Assembly: GCA_037957365.1 (NCBI GenBank)
Contig: JARHVA010000250.1
Location: 2,077,501-2,141,500 of the forward strand
Origin: Torreya grandis
Taxonomy: Eukaryota; Streptophyta; Pinopsida; Cupressales; Taxaceae
DNA length: 64,000 nucleotides
Reading direction: 5' to 3'
Position 1 is the first letter of the stretch. Each line of letters begins with the position of its first letter. Shown in pieces: positions 49,905 to 59,101 of the stretch. Below the pieces are notes generated by a model. The model was not told the DNA's origin, made no database searches, and saw only the letters and a list, made by a program, of their open reading frames with translations. Made by a program: the position numbers and the translations under genes.

Positions 49905-50158
49905 AATTGGCGAATCACAGGGTAAGCGTGCCTTTTATGCTTAGAACCCAGTTGCCTTACATCCATTGGGTGTGGAGTCAGATGGTGACTTTGAAAAGAG
50001 TTCTCCACAGCTTTCAAGATCCCAGAATCAAATACACAGAATTTACCCCCAAACAAAGGGAAACACACAAAGCTAAAAACAACTAACGGTGTAAACTGCA
50101 CTTAGGGAAAGTAGGAGAAAAACAACTAAAAACTATGTACAACTGAACCAAAAAAAAA
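49905..50158 (-). other. E3 3' non-coding segment lacking a clear polypurine tract
   Basis: The position next to the 3' LTR should be purine-rich on the minus strand, but it reads ctgtgattcgccaatt. On the plus strand this is aattggcgaatcacaggg, oddly like a primer-binding site. A run of A/T at 50150-50160 ends the coding region. Confidence 0.6.
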
Positions 50159-51358
50159 TTAGTGGCAATGCTTTAGATGTATCCCGTTGACTGGGATATG
50201 CAATTCTTCACCGTCCAACCTAGAGAGCTGGAATGCGTTATGCTGCTTGCACTAAGTAATCATGTAAGGACCGCTCCAGAGGGCATCAAATTTTGCATGT
50301 TTTCTGAGCTTAGCTCTATCTTCATCCCATTTTAGGACAATGTCTCCTTCGGTGAAATTTTTTGATGAAGACTTCTTGTCGAAATGTCTTTTCACCTGAT
50401 GTTGGTGACTGATCATAGAGACCATGGCCCAATTTCTTACCTCCTGGAGCTCCATTAGTTCACACAATTTGACCTCCATGCTGCTTCCTTCTTCTAGCTG
50501 TAGCTAATGAGCGAGTTCTAATGTTGGCAACTCGAGTGAGATAGGAAGCCTTGCTTCCCTTCCATACACAAGCATATATGAAGAATTTCTGATTGATCTC
50601 TTTAGAGTGATTCGGTCAGCCCATAGAGCTGTCTTCAGCTTGGCATGCCAAGTTTTTTGATTTTCTTCCATGGTCCTCTTTATAATCCTAATCAGATTTT
50701 TGTTGGTAGACTCAGCTAGCCCATTTCCCTGTGGGTAGTAATTTGATGAAGTGCTGAGGTATATACCATACCTTAGTGCCCATTCACTAGTTTTGGTTCC
50801 CATAAAAGCCAAGGCGTTATCTGAGATTATAGTGGCTAGGACCCCAAAACGTGTCACTAAGTCCTCATAGAAATCTAGGACTACGCTTTCATTTGCTTCC
50901 TTCAAAGCAATGTCTTCCACCCACCTGGTGAAATAATCCATAGTAGTCAGGACCCATTTGTGTCTAGCACTGGAGGGAGGATTGATCATCCCTATGAAAT
51001 CCAAGCCCCACTACATGAATGGTTGTTCAACTTGAACGGGCTGTAGGGGCATGGCAGCCAATCGATGCTTTCCATCAAAAAGTGCACACTTTTGGCACTT
51101 CCTTACCCAGGTATAAGCATCCTTGAAAAGAGTGGGCCAAAAATAGCCAGCTCTCATTATTTTTGCTGCTATGGTCTTAGGGGCGAAATGGCTGCCTACT
51201 GGCCCATCGTGAAACTCAACTAATACCTTGTCAGCCTGACTGGGGTCAATGCATCTTAGGAGAACCCCAGAGAGATCCTTCCTAAATAATACTCCATCAA
51301 TCAAAACATAAGGAAGGGACTGAAGTTTAAAATACCTTCTTTCGGCCCTAATGAGACC
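50159..51358 (-). pseudogene. pol: E3 integrase
   Basis: The zinc-binding region at 51011-51304 keeps HHCC (VEFHDGPVGSHFAPKT, GYFWPTLFKDAYTWVRKCQK, with a second Cys three residues later). The core has WGLDFIG with the first Asp (about 51000), SDNALAF with the second Asp (50819-50821) and LAESTNK with Glu (50711-50713), a DD35E spacing. LVYGREARLPISLELPTLEL follows, then a C-terminal WNEDRAKLRKHAKFDALWSG-type GPY end near 50260. LDGEELHIPVNG closes the protein. No chromodomain is visible. Stops at 51011, 50504 and 50252 are all TAG; the catalytic triad is intact. Confidence 0.92.
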
Positions 51359-51361
51359 CTA

Positions 51362-51895
51362 TGGACATTCACCCATAAGAAGGAAGCACCTCATGTCCAT
51401 TGTCCAATCTCTTATGATAGTTGGTTCTTCTGCAGTGGCTGCGTCATGGATCAGCAAGCTGTCTTCATCCTTTTGTCTCAAATCTATAGCTAACTATTCA
51501 CACATGCCTCTTCCTCTTACCAATTTGGTGATTTTGATGTCTATATCGTACTCCATCACTTTGGTGATCCATCCCACTCTTTTCTCATTTAAGTCTCGAT
51601 TGGTCAAGAAATCTTTGACACCAGGATGTGGAACCATGAGATGGATCTTGCTGTTTGACAACATATACCTGAATTTTTTTAGGCTGCGCACTACTGCCAA
51701 GACTTGCTTCTCTACGTAGGTGTACCTGATTTCAAAGTCCTCTAACCCTTGGCTGAAGAAGGTGAGTGGTTTTTTGAGGTCATCACTGTTTGCTTGGGTA
51801 AGCATAGCAGATATTATTTCTCCATTGCTAAAGGTATAGAGATTGAGGTCTTTGTTGAAGTCAGGGCTGATTAGAGCAGGAGCCTAGGTCAAAGC
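51362..51895 (-). pseudogene. pol: E3 second RNase H (canonical, after RT)
   Basis: Follows RT after TAG 51896 and 51884. It contains PALISPDFNKDLNLYTFSNG, ISAMLTQ, PLTFFSQGLEDFEIRYTYVE, KQVLAVVRSLKKFRYML and WITKVMEYDIDIKITKLVRG, the typical Ty3/Gypsy RNase H sequence. The position of the first catalytic Asp reads Asn (YTFSNGE), so this copy may have lost activity even without the stops, while the upstream RNase H keeps its acidic residues. Confidence 0.8.
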
Positions 51896-51899
51896 CTAT

Positions 51900-53074
51900 T
51901 TGATAGCTTCAAAGCTGTCCTTTCTTAGCGTTGTCCACTTGAATTCTTCACCCTTCCTCAGCATAGAGGTTAGGGGTTTAACTATTTCAGCAAAGTTTGG
52001 AATGAACCTCCGAATGAAATTTATCCGGCCAAAGAAACTCTGAAGGCCTTTCTTGTGCTTTGGTAGGGACATCTCCAAGATGGAGCGGACTCTCTTGGGG
52101 TCAATAGACAAACCTTCCTTGGACACAATGTGGCCAAGAAGTTTCCCCTCATGAACCACAAATACACATTTCTTTGGATTTAGGGAGATGCCAAATTCCC
52201 TGCACCTCTCAAAAATCTGCCTGAGGTGCTTCATATGCTATCCTGCCTCTTTGGAGAAAACCGTTATATCATCGAGGTACACCAGCACATTCTTATTCAT
52301 CAAACCACTGAAAGCCATGTCCATGGCTCGCTGGAAAGTAGCACCAGCATTGGATAGCCCGAAAGGCATCTTTTGGTAGGTGAACGTTCCCCATTTAATG
52401 GTGAAGGCTGTTTTATATTGGTCACAGCCCCATACAAGAATTTGATTATATCCTGAATAACCATCTAGGAGGGAGAAACGTTCGAAACCAATTACCTTTT
52501 GGAGAATCTGCTCCATGTTTGGGAGGGGATAATGATCCTTTAAAGAGACTTTATTAAGGTCTCTAAAGTTGATGCACAGCCTGATCTCCCCATTTTTCTT
52601 TCTAACTAGAACCAAATTAGCCAACCATGAAGAATGTTTGATCAAAAATATAATGCCAGACTCAATCAACTTGACTAATTCTTTCTGTATAAGGAGCTTG
52701 ATCATCGAATTAATAGGCCTTTTCTTTTGTGTGACTGGATTTGCACCTTCATCTAATTCAATGGTGTGCTGGGTGAGTCTTGGATCGAAGCCTTTCAAGT
52801 CGCTATAGTTTTAGGTGAAGACGTTAGCAAACTCCTGACACAGCAGAATGAAAGCTTGCCTTTTTTGAAACGTGCAGACCTTACCAAGCACTAGCAACTT
52901 GTCCTTGAAGATTTCAACTTTTTCATAATTCTCCTCTTTGGTAGTGGTGCATGCTTTGTCATCTCTTAGTTGGTCCTCTCCATTGAAAATACTTTCAAGT
53001 GTGACTAGACCCTTAGGGAGTTTATTGTTCTTCAATTGAACAATCTGATTTCCATATTGCTGCTGCAATTTCAC
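51900..53074 (-). pseudogene. pol: E3 reverse transcriptase
   Basis: 52811-53074 is a leader (LPKGLVTLESIF, then FANVFT). 52238-52798 is an open run with the RT fingers and palm: THTIELDEGANPV-like start, WLANLVLVRKKNGEIRLCIN, FRDLNKVSLKDHYPLPNME, FSLLDGYSGYNQI, MPFGLSNAGATFQRAMD, and the catalytic YLDD at about 52265-52276. 51896-52234 continues with FGISLNPKKCVFVVHEGKLL, GHIVSKEGLSIDPKRV and the thumb (FFGRINFIRRFIPNFAEIVK). All canonical motifs are intact. Stops lie at 52811 (TAA), 52238 and 51896 (TAG). Confidence 0.92.
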
Positions 53075-53239
53075 TTGATTGTGGACCGCAAACTTAGCTT
53101 CTTCCTACAGAAAAAGAGCTATCTGCTGGTTGTTTTCGAAGCCCTGCCAATTTGTAACATTGTCTGGAATTGAAGGCCAAACCACCACTTTTAAATGGCG
53201 TGAACCATAACCCCTGCTTATTTCTTTTGAAATATTAAA

Positions 53240-53620
53240 TTGGGCACCAACAATTGCCAGTTTGTCGGCCTATTTATTCTATTCCCTAGGAATCAAGGTA
53301 ATGTTAAGAGCAAGGAAATCCTCCATCAAGTCCCAGACTCTGTGCTTGTAAGACTTCAGTAAGGAGTTCTTGGTCAGGTTTAGGCCTCTTATTTGGTTCA
53401 TAATTAATTCACTATCCCCCAAGATTTGCAACTTCCTGATCCCTCTCTTTCTTTCCCACTCAAGTCCATGAATCAAAGACTCATATTCTGCAACATTACA
53501 TGTGCAAGAGATCTGGAAATAGAAAGCTGAAAAGTACCTTTCTTTAGAAGGGGAGACTAACATTGCCCCACCACCAGTGCCCAATTTTCTTCTGGAACCG
53601 TCAAAGTACAGCTACCACAT
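53240..53620 (-). pseudogene. pol: E3 upstream RNase H (between protease and RT)
   Basis: The frame reads LYFDGSRRKLGTGGGAMLVS, NVAEYESLIHGLEWERKRGI, KLQILGDSELIMNQIRGLN, then ADKLA after two TAGs at 53279 and 53270. All four acidic positions of an RNase H (D in FDGS, E in AEYES, D in GDSEL, D in ADKLA) are kept. It lies between protease and RT rather than after RT. After it comes VVVWPSIPDNVTNWQGFENN, a linker typical of this lineage. In E1 the extra RNase H is on the other side of RT. Confidence 0.88.
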
Positions 53621-53699
53621 GCCAAGGTCTTCTCTGTTCTCCTTCATTATATTGGGCATGACGGCACTTTCTTCATGCAAGCAATAGACGCCAAGGTCT

Positions 53700-54493
53700 G
53701 CCTCCTCAATAAACTTATAAGGATCATGCTCGAAGTTATCACTTCCCCACTCATCCAAGAGTAGATCTACAACTCCTTCAAGAGTAGAAGAGGAAGATTT
53801 ATATGTCTGAGAGTCTTCTGGATCAATGATAGTGTAACTAACATTCGCTGTCTTGGGTGAATAGGGCTCTAGGTGGTCCTTGTAGAGTGGCTCGGATTCG
53901 ATTTTCACTTTGGTCCTGTACTTGGTTCTGAAAACTAGGTATGACCAATTTGCTGCTAGATAGCCACCTATCTTGGACGTAAAGTCCCTAGACAAATAGA
54001 TTGCAAAATATGGAGGAACGTCTGCTACCACTATATCTTGGGGGATTGAGAATGTCAGGCAGGCATGCAATGTTAAACTCAATCCTTTCAAGAATTCGAC
54101 TGTCTTTGCAGGTGTCCCATCTAGTTACAAGACTCCTTTGTTCATTGCTTCGTATTTTAATCCCATCTTATCAGCAATGCACTTGGGCATTACTGAAGTG
54201 TTGGCCCCACTATCAATTATGAAATTATGTACTAAGAAATCCCCTATGATCAAAGATACATAAAAGGGGGGAGTCTTTTCTTCTTTTTTTACCTGACTTG
54301 AAGCAGAAGGCTGCCCATTCGTCATTAAGACATTATTAGTGTCTGTTGGGATGCCCTGTCGATCTAGCTCAAGCAATTCTTTCTTCAATACCTCCTTTTG
54401 TCCTGGAAGAGACAATGAATCCCATAGAGAAATGCTCATATGTAATTTCTTCATTTGATCAACTATATTAACTTGGGGGCTGATTCCCTTCAT
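53700..54493 (-). pseudogene. pol: E3 aspartic protease
   Basis: The retropepsin that matures the polyprotein. The active-site triad is preserved: FYVSLIIGDFLVHNFIIDSG with DSG at about 54209-54214, then ANTSVMPKCIADKMGL. A TAA at 54125 follows. ACLTFSIPQDIVVADVPPYF (about 54000-54070) corresponds to the later part of the fold. Downstream to about 53700 is an acidic spacer (DPEDSQTYKSSSS) with no motif. The boundary with the RNase H domain is approximate. Confidence 0.8.
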
Positions 54494-54607
54494 ACTTTCC
54501 TTTGGGCTGATCCCGACTGGTGCTGTAGACTGGGGAGCTAGAGGTGCAAATAGTTGTCTGGAAATTGGGGCCCTTTGAAATGGGTGTGGTGGAGGATTCG
54601 TTGTTGC

Positions 54608-56038
54608 CTAAGGGGAAGCTTGCGCTTCTCCAACTGCTCTTCTTTTAAATCTCCTGTTGGCTACAATGCAATCAGCCTGATTGTCTGTAGCACCCCCATG
54701 ATTAATTACACAGAGTTCACCTTCTTCATGATTTATCAGGGTAGAATCCGGCTGAGTTTGATTGTTACTTGTGTTGGATTGGGCTGGAAACTCAAAAAAC
54801 TGAGAAAAATCAGCATCCTGATTTTCTAAATTCTGAAAGAAATTCATCATGTCATTCGTATGGATAGTTTGCTCTTGACCATGACTCATGGTCGAATAGC
54901 TAGGCTACTCCTATACTAGATTGTTCTGAGTAGGCACCATGGCTCTAGATGACGAAGAGGGACCTGAGTTATAATTTTGATAAGGCCTGGTTGTAGTGAG
55001 CTGCCCCTGACCTTGGTTATAATTTTGAAAGGGGGGTCTAGGGGCATGGTCATAATTTTGATAACCCTGGTTTGGCTTGTTGCTTTGAGCTTGCTATCTT
55101 TTAAGGGCAATAAGTTCATTTGACATGCTATGCAATAGTCTCTTAACTTCATTTAGTTCATTGGACGGAACCACAGCTGGCTTCTCAATGACAGGTAGGG
55201 GAGCAATTGTGGGAGCGACAGCCTAAATTGGGGGCAGCGGTTCTGGGAAAAGTGGCATGTGAAGCATAGGGGCAATTTTTTTGGCTTGAATCAAGCAATT
55301 TTGGGCCGCAATGGTAATGTCATACGTAGCTGGCAGTATATGTCCTCCCATAGATTAGATCATCATAGCAATGTCACTATTTAATGCTTTTAAATAGTAC
55401 AAGAAAGCATAGCTGGGGGTCAGCCTTACCAGGATGGGAATTCTATCCCAAGTCTTTTGAAACCGCATATTGAAGTCCTGCATGTACTTGTGTGGAGATA
55501 TTTTTATAGTTTTCAGCTGTTCAGTAAGAGAGAGGCCGTCACTTTTCTCCCCAAAATGACTAGTTAAATGAGTGCCCAATTCGTTCCAAGAATGTATGGA
55601 ATTCACAGGCAAGGTGCCATACCAATCAAGGGCCTTCCCTTTTAGAGACAAAGCTAGCAATCTAATGGCAATATCTTCTTTTGTTATATTGTGAATATTG
55701 CAAAGGTTGGCAATATTCTTAATATGTTCAACAACTGTAATAGGTCCCACTCCATCAAAAGAGGGTACATTTTTTAGAGCCGTTCTGGGAATCGGATCAT
55801 AGCGTGGGAGGTTTAAAGGGCTCTCACCATGAAAGGCTGCAAAAGGCAATGCCTTGGCTGGAACAAGTTGTATTCGTGGCTGAGCTGGGTTGGTGTTCCT
55901 AGCAACAATTCTAGGAGGATTTACTAGTGGATAAGGGCGAGTTCTTCCAAACTTGAGCCTTTTAGTAGAGTTTAAAGGCAGCTCAATGAAAACAAAAGGG
56001 ACCCCTCTTGAAGCTGACCTTGTGGTAACCTTTGGCAT
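54608..56038 (-). pseudogene. gag: E3 gag region
   Basis: Capsid precursor. 55355-56038 is open for 227 codons: a basic N-terminus (about 60 residues), YDPIPRTALKNVPSFDG, then the Retrotrans_gag core (LLALSLKGKALDWYGTLPV, HSWNELGTHLTSHFGEK, MQDFNMRFQKTWDRIP). Downstream is an N/Q/Y-rich repeat region (NYDHAPRPPFQNYNQGQGQ, about 54990-55080) and an acidic segment (54608-54889: FFQNLENQDADFSQFFEF). No zinc knuckle is visible. Six stops interrupt it; two are close together at 54905 and 54911. Confidence 0.85.
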
Positions 56039-56314
56039 AGAAGTTTAAGTGACTAGTCTTAAAATAAAGAATTGAGCTCTTACCAGTGGAGTCGCCAAAT
56101 GCTGGAAATCTTTGAAAATCACTGTAGTAGGACCAGCATCAATCTTGAAATACTACTACATTGGAAACTGATAAAATTACGATCCCACCGGGCGTGCCAA
56201 AACTATTGACGTGCATGATGCTGTACTGGTGGTTCCTCTACTATAACAGGATCAACGAGTAACCCTACAACTTTTTTGATTAAAAACTTGGAGTCCCATC
56301 AGGCGTGCCAAAAC
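56039..56314 (-). other. E3 leader with three primer-binding-site-like strings
   Basis: On the minus strand: TGGCACGCCTGATGGGACTC (56291-56310, next to the LTR), TGGCACGCCCGGTGGGATC (56181-56199) and TGGCGACTCCACTGG (56083-56097). The sites are about 110 and 102 bp apart. Beside two of them are LTR-edge-like strings (aaactattgacg near 56200; aaatgctggaaa at 56098). Only the first has the correct position for priming. Confidence 0.75.
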
Positions 56315-57642
56315 TGTTGACGCTGGAAAGTGCACTCTTCGGCAGGAAAATAGATTCCTGCCCTCTCCCTGCAACATGGAAACCCCTCTCTCGCCTGTGG
56401 GACGGCGAAGTAGGAGAGGAGAGTCTCTAGATATGGGCTAGTTCCCTCTGATGTATCTTGTTTGTTTTAGGCAGTGCACAAATATAGATATAGATATACT
56501 AGGGGGTGAAAAGGGAGAAGAAAATGCATGAAAACAAACAGCCTACTCTAAAAGAGGTGATACACCAAAATAAAGGGTTGACCTTCCAGATCCACTCTCA
56601 GAATCAAGGGAAATGAAAGTATACTCTATGCATCTGGTAGAAGAACCAGGCTGCTCAGACTAACAAGGAGGCTATAATGGAAAATACATAACAGAAGTTT
56701 ACCGAGGTGCTGTGAAATGCACACTTGCAAGCAACTTAATCTATCCTGTCTTTTTCAAGTATTGCTCTTCTCTTTTTAGCTGCAGAACCGGTGCCTTGTA
56801 GATAGCTGGTTTGTTGGCATTACCTATGAAAGCATGGAAGATAATGACTAAACACAAATAATACTCATGACATACACAACAACTCAATCCAAGATGGAGG
56901 TAAAAGACTGTATTTATTGATTCGGGTGGAGAATTTGTAGAGCAGTGCTCTTTACAAAATTGGGGAAGATCCTGATAAATGAACAATTCTACCCATTTAT
57001 AGGGAAAAGCCAAGAGAAGTCTCATTGGAAAGAGTGAAAAAACATTGTAGCTGATGTCATAAGTCTACCAAGACCATGCTTGTTGCCTTGTTTTGTGTGC
57101 TAGTCCTCTCCTTCGGTAGCTGGGTGCTCTTTTCCCTGTGCTCTGCAGGTGTTTTTTGTTGCCTACTGTTATGGGTGGTGAATTTGCCACCCGCTGTCAT
57201 GGACTTCACGCAGGACTTTTGCTGACATCGGTCGATAAGCTACCGATCATGGTAGTTTTGCCAATGTTGGCCGATGTTAATGGCCTCTTTTTCTCTGCCG
57301 ATTGCTTCACGTGATGATTTTTCTGCCCTCTACATGTGTGTAGGCGGTCTCTTTTTACCTGCCAGTGTTGTGGGCGGTGATTTTTCCACCCTCTACATTT
57401 TGTCTGCCCTTCTTTTTTGCCTTAGTGCTAAATGCCCCAATTTTTTCTCTCCCCTTGTGTGAACATTTGAAGACTCTGTCTTTCGCTACCATGAACGTCA
57501 ACGAATGAGGCTGATGAACTAATGCTCTGAAACGACATTGTCAAACCCTGAAGACAGACCTTGCAACCTGAAATGACTAGCCATGTAAAGTAGGTGTAGA
57601 AGGTGACCGAGATTTTGCCCGAGGGGAAAAATTGGGTCAACA
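56315..57642 (-). repeat. E3 5' LTR
   Basis: 1,328 bp, TGTTGACGCTGG to GGTCAACA on the plus strand, collinear with 48536-49904. The dyad cluster is at 57216-57290 (ctgacatcggtcgat, ccaatgttggccgatg). Differences from the other LTR are mainly C/T and G/A. Confidence 0.94.
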
Positions 57643-57647
57643 GTTTC
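57643..57647. repeat. Target-site duplication of E3, right copy (GTTTC)
   Basis: Identical to 48531-48535, directly after TCAACA. Confidence 0.93.
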
Positions 57648-57688
57648 TTCTTTCTTCTGAATGTAATTAGAAAAAAAATATAGAGAAA
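57648..57688 (+). repeat. Inverted LTR-A2 fragment, part 2
   Basis: Continues 47954-48535 after E3 and ends tatagagaaa, two bases short of the normal LTR end. With 57710-57755 it forms a near-perfect inverted repeat of about 46 bp per arm (one mismatch seen) round a 21-bp spacer at 57689-57709. Confidence 0.9.
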
Positions 57689-57708
57689 TCGACGTCACCC
57701 TATCCTTA

Positions 57709-59101
57709 GTTTCTCTATATTTTTTTGCTAATTACATTCAGAAGAAAGAAGAAACTAAGGTTAAAGGTCTTGGGTTTGATGTTACCCAGATTAAGTGTGC
57801 ACCGTATCCAAGTGTTGTGGGAGCTCCTCTTTAGCTATGGAGGAAACACCTGTAGTAAGAAAGAAAACTCAAACAAGGAGAATGTTAGAAGAGGATATGG
57901 TGGACTGCCAAGCTAAGCGCTCGGTCCCAGAAGTGTAAATCTTCATAAGGGATGACAATCCACTATTTAAAGAAAAGAGTTTTATATAAAATGAAATGAT
58001 AAAAGACTAAAAGAAATGGAAAGGTAGAATGTGTGTACCTATTCCCTATAGTCTGTGTGTCTCAGAATGTTATAGAAAGCTATCCAAAGGTTTTGTCTAG
58101 TCTATGGGCTGTTTAGATAGGTTTTTTGGTTTGCACAGTCAAGAATATAGTCACTGACGTTGGTATTCCTACCGAGGTCAATTGGGTCAATGATGCCGAC
58201 GTCAATTTTGTTACTGATGTCGGTAGGGGCAGTGGGCCTTGGATGGGTTTTAGGGTATTTCTATGGTTGACAAAGGAGTCTAGAAGTTTAAAGGTTTATG
58301 CAAGGTTGTGGGAAAGTGAATAAGGTCTGAGGAAGGGCAAAGGTAGAGGATAAGTGTGAAAAGAGGGTAAGAATAAGAGGAAGGCTTTTCAACCTCTCCA
58401 CAAAAGAAGTTGGGTTTCTCAACAATTCTTAAAAATATCAAATGGACATAAATTACCAATGTATTCTAAAATACTGAAATAAGAAGTAGAATACTTAGCT
58501 CTATTCGGTGAAGAACCAGAGGAATGCTTATTTTTGTTGTGGCTGATGTTGAGGTCCTCGTACAATGTTTTAATCTAGTGTCAAGAGTGACTTCTGCAGA
58601 GCTTCGGTAGTCAAGAGGATGATAGTTGAGTTTTGATGCTTGAGATCAGAGTGTGTGCATCAATCTGTAAAGAGGTGGGGGGGGCAGCTCAATGTTAGAG
58701 CTAGGCTTATGTAACCAGCGTTGGTGACCCTGTCGGCATCGGCCGAGGGTTGACCGACGTCGATGGAGGGAGAATAGGTAAAAGGGAGCTCTTGGTCCAT
58801 TTCTCCATCTACCAAGTGCCTTTTCTATTGGAGAATGGTCAAAACATAGGCTTATGAGGCATGAGAGTTGGTTAGGAGGTTAGGATGGAGTGAGAATAAG
58901 TCATGGGTAGTTAGGATTTAGATGACCTAGTCTTAGGGTGACTCATAGGGTAAGAAATGGTCTTAGGGTGAGGAGTCTAGGTGAGGTGTCCAAGGTAAAA
59001 GGGGTGAGGTGTCCAAGGTAAAAGGGGTTCAAGTGTGGGTTAGGAGTGCTAACGTGTTAAAAAGGGACCAAGGGGGGGTTGACATGATATTAGTGTCTAC
59101 A
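57709..59101 (-). repeat. LTR-A2, full length, minus strand
   Basis: About 1,393 bp, from gtttctct (LTR end) to tgtctaca (LTR start) on the plus strand, followed by a polypurine tract, so it is a 3' LTR. It has about 100 bp (near 58060-58145) absent from 38011-39314. Dyad strings lie at 58146-58230 (ccgaggtc, ccgacgtca, ctgatgtcggt) and 58706-58765. Confidence 0.9.

Larger units (their letters stand above)
50159..56038 (-). pseudogene. gag-pol: E3 gag-pol polyprotein frame, amber-rich
   Basis: A single frame of 1,960 codons from ATG 56036-56038 (MPKVTTRSASRG) to TAA 50159-50161, ending VNGIHLKHCH. I counted 20 internal stops: 17 TAG (low ends 50252, 50504, 51011, 51359, 51494, 51884, 51896, 52238, 53105, 53270, 53279, 53612, 54608, 54905, 54911, 55094, 55223), 3 TAA (52811, 54125, 55355), no TGA. 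No indel breaks the frame. Several TAGs stand where the family has Gln, for example just before WGLDFIG. Decay therefore looks like C-to-T change at CAG. The domains are listed separately. Confidence 0.92.
48536..57642 (-). mobile_element. E3: Ty3/Gypsy element with RNase H upstream of RT, minus strand
   Basis: A 9.1-kb element with LTRs 48536-49904 and 56315-57642 (TGTTGA to TCAACA) and a perfect GTTTC duplication. One polyprotein frame, 50159-56038, encodes gag, protease, RNase H, RT, RNase H and integrase in that order, with no frameshift but 20 internal stops. It is inserted in an LTR-A2 fragment inside E2's 5' LTR, so it is the youngest insertion in that nest. The LTRs differ mostly by transitions, by eye a few per cent. 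Confidence 0.95.

Noticed and set aside
50159..56038. A variant genetic code (TAG read as Gln) to explain the E3 frame
   Set aside because: TAA and TGA also break E1 and E2 frames, the structural features are those of plant elements, and methylation-driven CAG to TAG decay is simpler. Mentioned only as an alternative.
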